Assembly (NCBI GenBank): GCA_019395295.1 | Contig: CM033351.1 | Coordinates: 10,176,060 to 10,240,059, forward strand | Length of the DNA: 64,000 bases | DNA from: Osmanthus fragrans | Lineage: Eukaryota > Streptophyta > Magnoliopsida > Lamiales > Oleaceae | Direction of reading: 5' to 3' | Position numbers and translations under genes: made by a program | Part shown: in pieces, positions 21,789 through 33,025 of the stretch | How the letters are laid out: the number at the start of each line of letters is the position of its first letter | How positions within the stretch are numbered: position 1 is the first letter of the stretch | The notes under the pieces: generated by a model | Told to the model about the DNA's origin: nothing | What the model saw: the letters and a program-made list of their open reading frames with translations, nothing else | Databases searched by the model: none

Positions 21789-24700
21789 CTATGTATATAT
21801 CTTTTCAAGTTTTACAACTTCTTGTGACGCAATATATCTAATAAAATGTAGTATAATGTCAATGTGTTTGGCACGTTCGTGAAAGACAGGATTTTTGCAT
21901 AGATGTATGGAAGATTGACTATCTGAATAAACTACCACATAGTCATTCAAAATACAAAGTTCATGAAGCAAACTTTTAAGTCACAGAGCTTCTTTCATTG
22001 CTTCAGTGGTAGCAATATATTCTGATTTAGTCATGGATTGTGCAACTATGTGTTGTAGCTGTGACTTCCAACAAACACAAGAGTTAGACAGAGTAAACAC
22101 ATAGGACGAAGTGAATTTTGTATCATCTATATCACCTGCATCTACAAAACCTTTCAATTTGACACATTCTTTATTAGCACCAAACTTTAGACCTACATTA
22201 TTAGTTCCCTTTATATACCTTAACATCAATTTTAAGGCTTCTCAATGCTCAGTGGCTGGATTAGACATATATCTACTAAGAGTACTAACAGCAAAAGCTA
22301 AATCTGCTCTAGTGCAAACCATTAAATAAATAATAGAACCAATCACATTAGTGTATGGTATTCTACTCATGTATTATATTTCCTTTTCATTACAAGGAGC
22401 CCGATCTTTAGATAATACAAAATAATGAGCTAAATGTAATGTAATAGGTCTGCATTCATGCATGTCATTTTTTTTTCAATACTTTTGAAATATAAGACGA
22501 TTGATGTAAGAACAAGACAGAATTTGATCTATCACTTTCAATTTTCATACCTAGAATTCTCTTAGCTTTACCTAGGTTTTTCATGTCAAATTCTCCATTC
22601 AACTTTGTTTTTCTCTTACTTATCCATTTTGACGATGAACCAATTAAGAGCATAGCATCCATATACAACAATAAAAACACACAGTCATTGTTGGCATGAT
22701 CATATTGAAAATACAGGCAATGATCAAACTTACTTCTTCGAAACCCTATAGTGTATACAAAAGAGATCAAAATTTTATACCATTGTCTAGGTGATTGTTT
22801 TAGGCCATATAATGATATTTTCAAGAAATACACATGATCAGATTTTAGTTTATCTTTAAAACGTTTTGGTTGATTCATAAATATTTGTTCATCATGTAAA
22901 AAAACAGTTTTTACATCAAATTATTGAAGTTCCACGTCAAAGTATGCAACTAATGCAAACATGACCCTAATAGTAGTATACTTACCAATTGGTGAAAGAA
23001 TCTCGTGATAATCAACGTCATCCCTCTATGTGTATCCCTTGGCCACTAACCTAATCTTAAATCTTAAGGGTTAAGATTTACTAGCATCCTTCTTAACCTT
23101 AAAGACCCACTTACAATCAACTATTGATTTATTCTTAGGTCTAGCTACTAGTTCTCATGTTTGATTCTTTCTAGAGAACTCATATTCTCTTTCATTGCCT
23201 CAAACCACTCTTTTAGTTGTTCACTTCTCATTGCATCCTCGAAGGTTTTTGGCGCTGTATTAGCTAGATCATTATAGCTAGCATGGACAAAAGCTAATTC
23301 AGATTCATATCTGAATCTCCTAGGTTCTCTCGTTTGTCTCATCTCTCTATTCCTAACTGAGTTATAGTTTGCTAAGGGATTTTCAACCTCGGGATGCTCT
23401 TCTATCACTTCTTTCTCTCTATTCTCCATTTTAGGTTGCTGAACCTGAGTCTCCACCTCATTAGGAGTGGTAGGTACAAATGTGCTAAGTTTTCCTAACT
23501 CCATCTTCAACTGATCTCTCTCTTCACCTTTTTCTTCTTCACTCACATGTTCGATTTAGTCTTAAGGCAAGGCATTTTAGCTTCATTAAATGTGACATCT
23601 CTACTCACAATGATTTTAACTCCTTTTTGGCTTCTATCACACAACCTGTAATTCTTAACATTGTCTGAGTAACCTAAAAAAAATATTTTTCCTAGCTCTA
23701 AGTTCAAGTTTTCATTCGCTTTAATGAGAGAAAACAGCACAGTCAAACATTCTAAGTACAAAATAATCACTTAGTTTAGTGACTATTTTTCATGAGAAGT
23801 GTCAACATTAAATACAACAGATGAAGTCAAATTAATCAAATAACAGACAGTCATAACAGTTTCACCCCAAAATGACTTTGGGACATCAAAACTTAGTAGC
23901 ATACAACGCACTTTATCAAGTATAGTTCTATTCTTCCTTTCAGCTATCCCGTATAGTTGGGGATTGTAAAGAACAGTTTTATACCTTGTTATTCCATATT
24001 CTTTGCACATATTATCAAATTCAGTGTTGCAAAACTTTAGATCATTATCAGTTCTCAAAAATCTAATCATTTTGCCAGTTTAGTTTTCAACTTGTCTTTT
24101 ATAATTATTAAAACTGTGGAAAGTGGCAAATTTATCTTTTAAAAGATAAACCCACACATTTCTCATTAAATCATCTATAATGGACAAGAAATACCTATTT
24201 CTATCAGATATGGGATTACTAGTAGGATCCCACAGATCTGAATGTACATATTCAAGCATGTCTTCAGTTTTATGAACACTCGTGAAGAAGGAAGATATTT
24301 ACCAAGCACACAGTGATCACAAAAGGACAAATCAGACACATGATCATTTCCAAAAGCACCCTTTTCATTAAGGAGTTTAGGACCCTTAATACCTACGTGT
24401 GTAAGTCTATTGTTATGTATATGATCAACCTTGTAGATGAGATAGAAAATCTAGACCTATTATCACTTATTCAGTAGTGATGTAAATGTCATTTTTCCTA
24501 ATTCCCTTAATGGAAACCAGAGCACCATTTACCAATTTTAAAGTTTTATTTCCAATTTTACAAGTGAAGTCAGCATTTTCAAATCTCCATACTGAGATTA
24601 AGTTCCTAGAGAGTTCAGGGATGTACCTAACATCTTTTAAAGTATACACAAAATCAGTGTTAAACTTTAAAGTAGTATCACAAATCACAGCAATAGTATA

Positions 24701-25621
24701 AACAGAATTGTCACATAACACAACATGCCCATCATTTGATTCGTGCAAAGTTTCAAACCAAACTTTTTGTGATGTTACATGAAAAGATGTACTAAAATCA
24801 AGTATCCATTCATGCAAACGAAAATTGACAGTTAGATTTAATTCAGTAGGATAAGCAACAATACTTGTAATCATGTACACTTCACCATCATTAACATTGG
24901 AAACAGAAGACAACACATTTATTTCATCTCTCTCTTTTTCCTTTAACTTACTCTTCTCTTTATAACAGTTTTTTACAAAATGTCTTGTATACAAACAACC
25001 ATAACATTTTTTAACTTTAGTCCTAGCTTTTGATCTAAACCTACCATTGCCCTTCTTTTTACTTTCATTACTACTTGACTCGCTACTACCATGGAACTCT
25101 CGTGACTGTTTTGCCTAAAGTGAGTTCTACTCCTCACCATGTGGATCTCACCGTCTTTTTTATCATATTTTTCAGCTTTAATCTTCATCACTTTACTTTT
25201 GAGAGAGTCAATGACAATTTCAGGCTCAAAATATCCCTACCACACTTGATTGCATTTTTAACTTCCTTATAAATTTATAGGTTTCTGATACCGTCTCTTT
25301 ACAATTAACTATGTCGTGGACAAATCTATTAAAAATGTTTAAATTGTCATCAAGATCTTTTGAAATATCCATTTTAAAACTGAAAAAATGATCGAGTAAG
25401 TATAACTTGTTTGGAATAAATTTGAGCAAATACAAGTCTTTTAATTTTGTCCAAAATTCTTTTGTGATTTTCAGTTTTTCCACTTTTCTCAAAACAGCGT
25501 CAGACAATTGTAAAATGATTGATGTATGGCAAGTTTATCACTTCTTCTTTTTATTCGTTTGAAAAATCGACAGAAATATTGCCTTCAAATTACACCCCAT
25601 CTTTAATTGCCATATAGAAAA
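21789..25621 (-). pseudogene. Copia gag-pol polyprotein pseudogene
   Basis: Gag starts near 25621 (MAIKDGV, then a UBN2-like region 25507-25226). A perfect CX2CX4HX4C zinc knuckle (CYGCLYTRHFVKNC) lies near 25005-24960. Protease follows, with WILDFSTSFHVTS where a DSG-type active site is expected. Integrase (24070-23550) includes RTDNDLKFCN, YNPQLYGIAERKNRT and FLGYSDNVKNYRL. Reverse transcriptase (22878-22465) contains LYGLKQSPRQWY, but the catalytic YVDD reads YMDA. RNase H (22229-21789) contains the HxVAQSMTKSEYIATTEA segment and VVYSDSQSSIHLCKNP. Stops and frameshifts separate the blocks. The lost protease glycine and RT aspartate alone would inactivate it. Confidence 0.92.
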
Positions 25622-26536
25622 ATCACATTTTTCGTTAAAAAACTCCAAATAAAAATTTTGAATTGTCATTTTTACAGATCAATCCAAAAAATGCACAGAA
25701 TCTCAATCAAGTCACACAAAGTAGATCTAGGGTCACACACAATATACATCATTCTAGATTTTCAGGGTTTAGTGAGATTCGCAATATCAGATCAAGGGAA
25801 TGTTCGAATGGGTAAGGTATATGTATTCTAATGGAATCAACTAGGCAACAACGAAGTTTGTCAGTCAACAGGACTATTTCAACCTAAACAATTCTAAACT
25901 AGAATATAACACAAAGATAATAAATGAATTTTAATAAAAAAAGAAAATACTACAATCACGTAAGAGGAAATAGTTCATAATTTCTAGCACAAGCAATGGT
26001 TACCCCACACGGTGATCCCAAATCCTAATGTCACCCCCCACGTGCTAGTGCAGAAATTTAACCGGGATAAACCAATTTACCAGAGCGAACACATCTGAAG
26101 TCTGCAAAATTTAGAGATGCAAATCTGCTGCTTTAGGGCAACCACTATTCGCCCTAATGTTTCAACAAATATACCAATGCGATTGACCAACGATTACAAA
26201 TTGAGCGTCCCTGGATAAAATCGTCAAAAATTTTATGTGTAACCTGAACACACGAAACTAACAATATAAGTACATTCATGAAACTAAAACAAGCAAACTA
26301 CATAAAGAGAGCTCCTCCAGATTAGCAGTTGTGTCTCCGTCGGAGAACCATGCGATGCCACTGCCATTGCCACGCGCTATGCCTGCATCTCCATTTGCTG
26401 ATTCTGGATATGGCCTTGGTTTTCTCGACCGGTCACTGGTTTGGCCAGAATTGAAGTTTTTCATATGCGACTTCTACAAAAAAAGGTGCAATTTTGGCCT
26501 CCTTTCGTCGATTTCTAGTTGGATAAACACAACAAG

Positions 26537-26549
26537 ACTCTAATACCAG
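26537..26549 (-). promoter_or_regulatory. Primer-binding site (initiator-Met tRNA type)
   Basis: On the minus strand TGGTATTAGAGTC follows the LTR end by two bases. It matches the canonical TGGTATCAGAGCC at 11 of 13 positions, so priming by initiator methionine tRNA is inferred. Confidence 0.8.
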
Positions 26550-26550
26550 A

Positions 26551-27124
26551 TGTTGAGTAAAAGATGATGACTACCAAGGCTTAAATCGAGCTCAGTTCTC
26601 CTCCAATCGACACCATTATGAAAATCACCCAAAATCCCTCAAACCACCTTTTCACTCACGGTTGCTCTTTTGTTCACCCACATAGATTGTGTAATGTAAA
26701 GTATAATCACAAAGATGAGAGGTAATCACGAAGGCAGTGAAGAAAACTGTAAGGAAGAATCACAAAAAGAGCCACCGATTTCACACACAGTGAAGAGAGA
26801 AAGGAGATGAATTCATATAACCAAAAGGACGGGTGTCCCAAGAATATGAAGGTATTAATTAGGGTACAGTGATGGGTCGAACACATTATGGATATAAGTG
26901 GTCAATTAAGTGGGTTACCTAATATTAGCTGTCCAAGTAAGCGAAATGAGTCACAAGCATCTCTAATTAAAATTAGATTGCTTCAAATGGCCTGAATAGT
27001 TTTTGGGTCGGGTCTTTTCATTTTGGTGTCGATTTATCGTTCAATCATTAGGTCGATGTCGAATAAAAAATTATCGAGTTATATCATAGCTCAAAGATAT
27101 CGTTTGACAGCAATTTGCCTAACA
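26551..27124 (-). repeat. Right LTR (5' LTR) of the copia element
   Basis: 574 bp from TGTTGAGTAAAAGATG to TTTGCCTAACA, collinear with the left LTR but diverged throughout. It would have contained the element's promoter, reading to the left. Confidence 0.92.
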
Positions 27125-28268
27125 AAATTCACATATGAGTAAAAACATTAAATGAATAAAAGGCATATAGATATGCAAAGGACAAATCGATCTTCAGTCA
27201 TGACTATAATATTTGGTCAAATTACAGCTGTTATGTCAGCCATCCATTTCAAAACAATGTTCTTTTTCCTTAAGTGGTAGTTGCTTTTTAGTTGCATTTA
27301 GTGCACATCATAATTCTACTTTTGCACAAATGTTTTTGGTGCAAATGTAAAGAGCCAATATTCAATCATTAACTGGAGTAGGAATCAAGTAATGAATCTT
27401 ATAAAATATTTAAATAAAATTAAGTTTGATCAATTTAAATTACAATATAAACTCAGTAAAACATATTTTAGTAATACTAGACGATACACTCAACTTTTTC
27501 ATGAGAGATGCAACCCGAGTTTTTTTCAAAGCGTAATCCTACTTCTCTTGTCAAAATACACTTGGAATATACAAATATTAGGGAACCATTTTCAATTGTT
27601 CTAAATAAATAGTGCTTTAGAAGTTATTTGTTTATGCATTATACCAGCAGACATTAGAAGGCAACATCAGTTAATGAAAAATGTTTCTATAGCTAAAAGT
27701 TAGAATATTAATCATATTCTAAACATTCTAGCGGCTAAGCAATAATGCAGTTGATTCAAAAAGCTTCATAAAGTAAACTTAATTCAAACAACAATGGACA
27801 GGTGTGTTTTCACTTGGTTATGTCGACCTAATACTATATGAATCTTTCCCATGAACCATCCACATAACTAATTAATTAAGTGGGACGTACACAAGATTCC
27901 ATGCCCTTTTCCTTTGCATTTCGTTTGTTTTGACCCCAACTAAGCTCATTTATGTTTTTTTTATTAAGCCAAAGAAATCCAACTTCGATATTTGCCTGAC
28001 ATTATTCACTGATTAGCATCTTGATCAGTCAAGGACAAACCTTTAAATTAATTTCAAAGTGCTCACACATGCGTGGTGGGATCAATGTATAGAATATCGA
28101 GATGGGTTTAGCAAATTGAGAGAAATCTCCACGACTTTTTAAATATTAATAAAAAATTATAAAAAGACAACTCAGTTTTTATGAGAGTTGAAATAGCAAT
28201 AAACCCAAAGAAACCTTAAGTTTTAATGCTCAAATACCCGTAACCTAGAATTGAAGTGAAACAACAGC
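27125..28268. other. Intergenic, no gene seen
   Basis: Low-complexity AT-rich DNA without recognisable proteins or repeats. The last eight bases (28261-28268, ACAACAGC) are the left target duplication of the next hAT element. Confidence 0.5.
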
Positions 28269-28907
28269 TAGGGCTAGACAAAAGTTCTGAACCGAACCGA
28301 ATCGAATCGAGCGATTTTCCTGAAATTAAATACCCCGAACGAGTATCCGAATCTAGAACCGAAAGTTTCGGCTCGGTTCTCGATTTTAGACCAAGAATCG
28401 ATTTTTTTAATTTTTAATTTTTTTTATATTATATAAATCAAATTATTTAATTTTTTCTAAATAAATTAGCAAATTAACAAATTATTTTCAATTAACAAAT
28501 AGTTGGTAAGTATTAACAATACTTTAAAGTATTTTTATCTCTATGACTTCTAATTTATATTTCTTTATTTTATATAGATTTGAATGTTTGAAATAAATGA
28601 ATTATTGATATGGAATGGATCACCGATATTTTAGTATTAATATTTGCTTTTTGGTATTTGTATACACTTATAAATTATTTTTATTGTACAACTTGTTATT
28701 TATATCTTATTAAATTGAACTATGTCAATTTGTAAAAGTAAGATTGAACGTGCCATTAGTTATTTTTATTATAAATGCTAAAAAATTTAATAATGGTACG
28801 GACCCGAACCCGAACCCGAACGGGTCTATAATTATATTTGGACAAGACGATTCCATTTACTAAATACCCGAAAAATTTTGGTTCGATTCGGTTCGATTTC
28901 AGCCCTA
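28269..28907. mobile_element. Non-autonomous hAT element, 639 bp
   Basis: The left end reads TAGGGCTAGACAAAAGTTCT. The inverted right end reads TAGGGCTGAAATCGAACCGA, and both lead into AACCGAA/TTCGGTT-rich subterminal blocks. The flanking octamers ACAACAGC and ACAACAAC agree at 7 of 8 positions. The AT-rich centre has no coding sequence. A diverged relative lies at 57800-58485 and a third, longer one at 48393-49460, so the family is repeated in this window. Confidence 0.82.
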
Positions 28908-28915
28908 ACAACAAC

Positions 28916-29608
28916 AATTAAACGGATGAAAAAGAAGTACTAGGGCCGTTAATTCCCATGTATGTCGTTTGTGTGCTCTGTGTTGATGTCCCCATAGCAT
29001 CTCGATACTAGAGACCAATCAATAACTCGTGCCCTATGATGACACTCTAAAACTAAACGTTCGTCCAATGTTGTCACACATCTTGTCTTCATTAGTCTTG
29101 AAAGCTTCTATCAAAAGAGTACAGTTGTGCCGTTTATGCCCACTTGCTATTATCCTTCAATGTTGATCCTTTTACCATGAAACAAGAGGACTTCAATTTA
29201 AAAATACAGTGGTGATCTTTAGTAAATATTTCAATTGATTGCAAACACGAGAACATCTTTTAATTTTAATTTCTTTCTTAAGTATCATTTGGAATATTTC
29301 TATTATATAACTACCCAAATAATATTTAGCAAAATTTAGGTGACGTTCACCATTGATCGTATGAGAGGTGCCATTGAATCAGTATAGAGCTGCTTATCAT
29401 TGTTGTATAAAGATGATGACGGGCACCAAGGCTTTGAGATAAATGAATAATTTGGAAATGCCGAAATTAGAAGTTTGTCATACTTACGAGTCTTATATAG
29501 ATCAAACTTGAACAATTATAAAAGATCGATTGGATGGTCAGGGAAGACTCGTTTTGGGATGATGAGGCCATGGTCGAGGTTGGTTCGTCTTGACTTGGTG
29601 GCTATACA
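28916..29608. other. Intergenic, possible internal edge of a decayed retroelement
   Basis: No gene recognised. The right part (29410-29608) is probably the 5' leader of a minus-strand LTR element, judged from the primer-binding site that follows it. Confidence 0.35.
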
Positions 29609-29760
29609 GCTCTGATACTTTGAAAATCTTATTAAGAAAAGCCATTATTCTTTTTATTGCTCACATGAAACTTATTATACAGCACAGAGTAGGGCAGAAT
29701 GGCAAAAATAATTACAGATATTCTAATTGACTAAAATATAAAATTTGTGAAGCTTCATAC
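29609..29760 (-). mobile_element. Truncated LTR-retroelement edge: PBS plus start of an LTR
   Basis: On the minus strand AGTATCAGAGC (29619-29609), a Met-tRNA type primer site, follows sequence ending AAGATTTTCA, so an LTR boundary at 29621 (plus strand TGAAAATC) is inferred. No second LTR or polyprotein remains. The right boundary shown is arbitrary. Confidence 0.4.
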
Positions 29761-30382
29761 ATAAGTTCCCAAGTCTTTGCAAGTCATCTTCTAATCACGA
29801 TGCCACAGAATATTTAGTTTCGATAAATCAAGGATCAATATTAGCAACTGCAAAGGATATCATAAGATGAAAGGATATCATAAGATGAAACTGCAATTGC
29901 CATTAGAACCTCGTTTGGTAAATTTATAAATGGTTTATAAATAGTGATAGTAAGAGATCCACAAAATATATTGATAATAATTAGTAGTTACGAATGTGTG
30001 GTTGAAATTAATATTTGACTTTGACAGAATAATTTATAAATTTGTGTTCAAATAGAGGCAAAGTATGCAGTTGCGCCATAATATCAAGGACGTTACATTT
30101 CAAACCCTCTCTTACATAGGTTACAATATTTCTATTTGTTATGTTTTCTCCTTAACTTTTTTCCCAATGTTAGGAGGCGGCTAATTTGATTGACTTAGTC
30201 ACGTGCACAACTTCTTTAGATGGGGTAGCATATTTGGTTCTAGACATTGAATAAAAGTGTATGGTAATAATGACACTCGTAGTTAAGTGATGGAGTTGAT
30301 GTTGAGAGATGTTGTTCAAACCCAACGAAGGAACAAAAGATGAAGTGGAAGAAAGATGAAACACAAAAGTCGGAATTTGTTT
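29761..30382. other. Intergenic, distal upstream of the CEP gene
   Basis: A small 20-bp tandem duplication (AAGGATATCATAAGATGA) is at about 29856-29896. Otherwise nothing recognisable. Confidence 0.5.
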
Positions 30383-30498
30383 TATGCGACCGTATAGAAC
30401 AAATCCTATGCGACTGCATAGAAATGGACAGAGACTTCAAATCTCTGTCCGAGTATAACTATGCGATCACATAGTTTTGTACTATGCGATCGCATAGT
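30383..30498. repeat. Four copies of a CTATGCGATCGCATAG palindrome plus a hairpin
   Basis: The near-palindromes are TTATGCGACCGTATAG (30382-30397), CTATGCGACTGCATAG (30406-30421), CTATGCGATCACATAG (30459-30474) and the perfect 18-bp ACTATGCGATCGCATAGT (30481-30498). Between the second and third lies a perfect 9-bp-stem hairpin, GGACAGAGA...TCTCTGTCC (30426-30450). The cluster is 420-535 bases upstream of the CEP start codon. It could be a transposon remnant or a regulatory cluster, and nothing in the sequence decides which. Confidence 0.8.
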
Positions 30499-30844
30499 GT
30501 TAACTTTATTACCGTTGAACACTTGAATTTGGTATATTTTCAACATATTTTTGGCACTAATTCGTGTATAATACTGAGGCCTATATATGTATGTGTGTGT
30601 GTGTGTCAACTCTTTAACACTTATGACAAGTCACCATTGTATAATATATAAATCTTGAAAAAAGTGAACAATAAAGAGAAGGAAATACATGGTGAATATC
30701 TTCAAGAAAGCAATAGAATGAATTGTGAATTTGAAAGTGGTAAGCTGACTAAATATGGACCATTCATACCTTTATAAACAATGCAACTTTTTATATTAAG
30801 AAATTTAAACTGTTCATGTCCTTACATGACCTGATTCTCAAGAC

Positions 30845-30852
30845 TATAAATA
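30845..30852 (+). promoter_or_regulatory. TATA box of the CEP gene
   Basis: TATAAATA lies 66 bases upstream of the start codon. A transcription start about 30 bases downstream would give a ~40-base 5' leader, normal for plant peptide genes. Confidence 0.75.
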
Positions 30853-30917
30853 ACATCAGGTGCATGAGATGGTAGCATATCTCGGTATCTCCTCTGAAGC
30901 AAAACACCCATCCTCAA

Positions 30918-31298
30918 ATGGCCTACGTCCAGAATATATGTACCTGTTTTTCCCTTATTGCATGCCTTCTAATTCTATACACCGAAGGAAGGCAACTAAA
31001 AGCATTCCATAAAGAATCTCCACCGTCAACTACGCCGAATCAAACTAACAAATTTGGCAGATATGATGTGACGAATATTAATGATTTTCGACCTACAGCA
31101 CCAGGAACCAGTCCTGGTATTGGCCACTCTTTTGCAGAACAAAAAGAACCCATCCAAGATAAAGCTCCAAGTTTCACATCTAATACAGTTAGCCACACTG
31201 TTGCGGGAACTAAGGATGATTTTCGACCCACGGGACCAGGCCACAGCCCTGGTGTTGGTCATTCTTTCCAGAACGTGAAAAAAGGATCAAATGCATAA
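30918..31298 (+). CDS. CEP: CEP (C-terminally encoded peptide) precursor, two peptide repeats
   Basis: A single-exon, 126-residue secreted prepropeptide. Residues 1-24 are a hydrophobic signal peptide (FSLIACLLIL core). A variable propeptide then carries two 15-residue CEP units: DFRPTAPGTSPGIGH (residues 56-70) and DFRPTGPGHSPGVGH (101-115). Both match the family consensus with conserved Phe, Arg and the Pro-Gly-x-Ser-Pro-Gly core whose prolines are normally hydroxylated. In the known family, the trimmed peptides move through the apoplast and xylem and are perceived by CEPR leucine-rich-repeat receptor kinases. They report nitrogen shortage and restrain root growth. The start is the first ATG after the TATA box. 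Length and layout are typical, with short spacers between units and a basic C-terminal tail (KKGSNA). The gene looks intact amid transposons. Confidence 0.95.
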   Translation: MAYVQNICTCFSLIACLLILYTEGRQLKAFHKESPPSTTPNQTNKFGRYDVTNINDFRPTAPGTSPGIGHSFAEQKEPIQDKAPSFTSNTVSHTVAGTKDDFRPTGPGHSPGVGHSFQNVKKGSNA

Positions 31299-31516
31299 AC
31301 ATATACAGAAAAGTAGATAAAAAATTGTGGGTCTGTGGCCACTATTCTAATTGTATGTATTATTGTATATTTGTATCCAATGCTCGCGTGTATAATTTAT
31401 TATTATTATTATTATCGTTTTAAATAGTTATTTGAATGATTTATACTGCAGGTGGAGTGTGTTTAATGTATATTTTAAAAGTCATGTATTTTACCAGCCA
31501 TATCAGCTATTGTGCG

Positions 31517-31522
31517 AATAAA
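31517..31522 (+). terminator. Candidate polyadenylation signal of the CEP gene
   Basis: AATAAA, 219 bases after the stop codon, preceded by TGTA-rich upstream elements (TTGTATGTATTATTGTATAT near 31350). Plant signals are loose, so the site is only a candidate. Confidence 0.45.
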
Positions 31523-31529
31523 ATCAGTG

Positions 31530-33017
31530 TTTGTGTTAACTTTCGTGCTTTAATGTCCCTCTATCTCTTGTGTATGTGTGTGTGTTCATGCTGCAACATT
31601 TGCTTTGGATTCAAAGCTCATGATGTTGATATCGAATTTCTCCCTATTCTTGCACATAAAAGGTTTGGTTTCTTTTGCAAGCTTGACTAGTTTTTCCTAC
31701 TTGACTCGAATCTAAACTATCTAGCCGAGCAAGTTGAACAGAGAACTAGGTTCTTTAAAGACCGTTCCCACGTGGGGAAAAATACGGGGATAACTTGCCA
31801 TTATGAGCGAAACAAGAGCCAATTATGATTGGATCATAAATAATGTCATGGACTTTCAGTGGATAGTTAAACTTAGATAATTTTAAGTTTTATTATATTT
31901 ACCTTTACTCGTTAGTACTCTATTTTTTTAGCGAGGGCGTGGAACTTCTCGATGATTAAAACAAGTTCTTCAAATGGTCCTTGTCTATGACTAATTAATT
32001 AAAATTAATTTTCATGATTGTTTTAAATTTGTAAATACACATTATCATGTACCAGTAATAAAATGTGAGTAAGTTATTGTTTTCACGAGAGGTTTTATCT
32101 TATTAGAAAATCAATTAAATCTAACCTTTATCGAATTGGACAAGTTTTGAGTGAATTTTGATTTTAATTAAAAAGTAACTGAAGTTTGAATGAGAATTTT
32201 GAAGAAAAAGTCGAATATTAAAAGGATTAGGACTTCAACGCCGAATTATGTTTTTTTTTTTTTTTAACTTTAATTGTCAACTTTCCATAATTGACCAAAT
32301 TGATGATCAATCTTCCTAATTCTTCTAATGCTCTCTCTTGAATAGGGTTAAACATAATTTTTATGTATGAATCTCTATTGAAGATTCAATTTTGTAAAAA
32401 GACAATCAAAACTAGAACAACCAATCAAAAGTCGCATAAAACACGTGATATATCTCTTTTCCAATTGAAACTTACGATATTTTTGCTACTAGTGTTAGAA
32501 TTTTTTTTGAAGCTCCAGGAAGCAAAATAATTTACAAAAATCAAAAAGTGATCAAGTATTTGAAAGTCGTTAAGAATGATAACAAATATTTAACCAAAGG
32601 TAATAATATTCGCACCACAAATTTTATTATTATTATTTTTTTGATGCGCCACATTCGAATTATAATAAAAGTCATAACTTTTGTTCATTGTTGCATTTAT
32701 GTTCATATTTTTTTTCTGCGTTCTAATTCTTAGCCTTCGATTAATTAGTTTGTCTAATATTTTGTTAAGCTGTGAAATAGAGGATAAATATTTTATTAAA
32801 CTTTTTTATTTGTTATTTCTTTGCTTGTTCTAAAGTATGAAGGAAAAATGAGTCGTTTTATGCTCTTAATGGAATTTTTTGGTCAAAAATTGTCATCAAG
32901 GACAAAGAAATTTTAAAAATTGCGATGAAAGAAGTTGTGGATATAAATATGACAATGAGAAAAAAAGTTGAGGATACTTATTACAATTAAAATATGATGC
33001 ACCAAAAAAAATTGTGG
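31530..33017. other. Intergenic, no gene seen
   Basis: AT-rich, with T-runs near 32250 and 32630. Frames here are short and unlike known proteins. Confidence 0.5.
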
Positions 33018-33025
33018 TGTGATTA

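Larger units (their letters stand above)
21006..27124 (-). mobile_element. Full-length degenerate Ty1/copia element with both LTRs (minus strand)
   Basis: A 6119-bp element reads right to left. It has a 5' LTR (26551-27124), a primer-binding site, a long leader, gag-protease-integrase-RT-RNase H remnants (25621-21789), a polypurine tract and a 3' LTR (21006-21609). Both LTRs start TGTTGAG and end CCTAACA on the plus strand. The LTRs differ by many substitutions and by a 34-bp duplication in the left one, so the insertion is old. No perfect 5-bp duplication remains (GGATT left, AAATT right). Every domain contains stops, so it is dead. Confidence 0.92.

Noticed and set aside
31026..31278. Frames overlapping the CEP gene in other phases and on the minus strand
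   Set aside because: Shadows of the CEP coding sequence, whose own frame has a signal peptide and two conserved peptide units.
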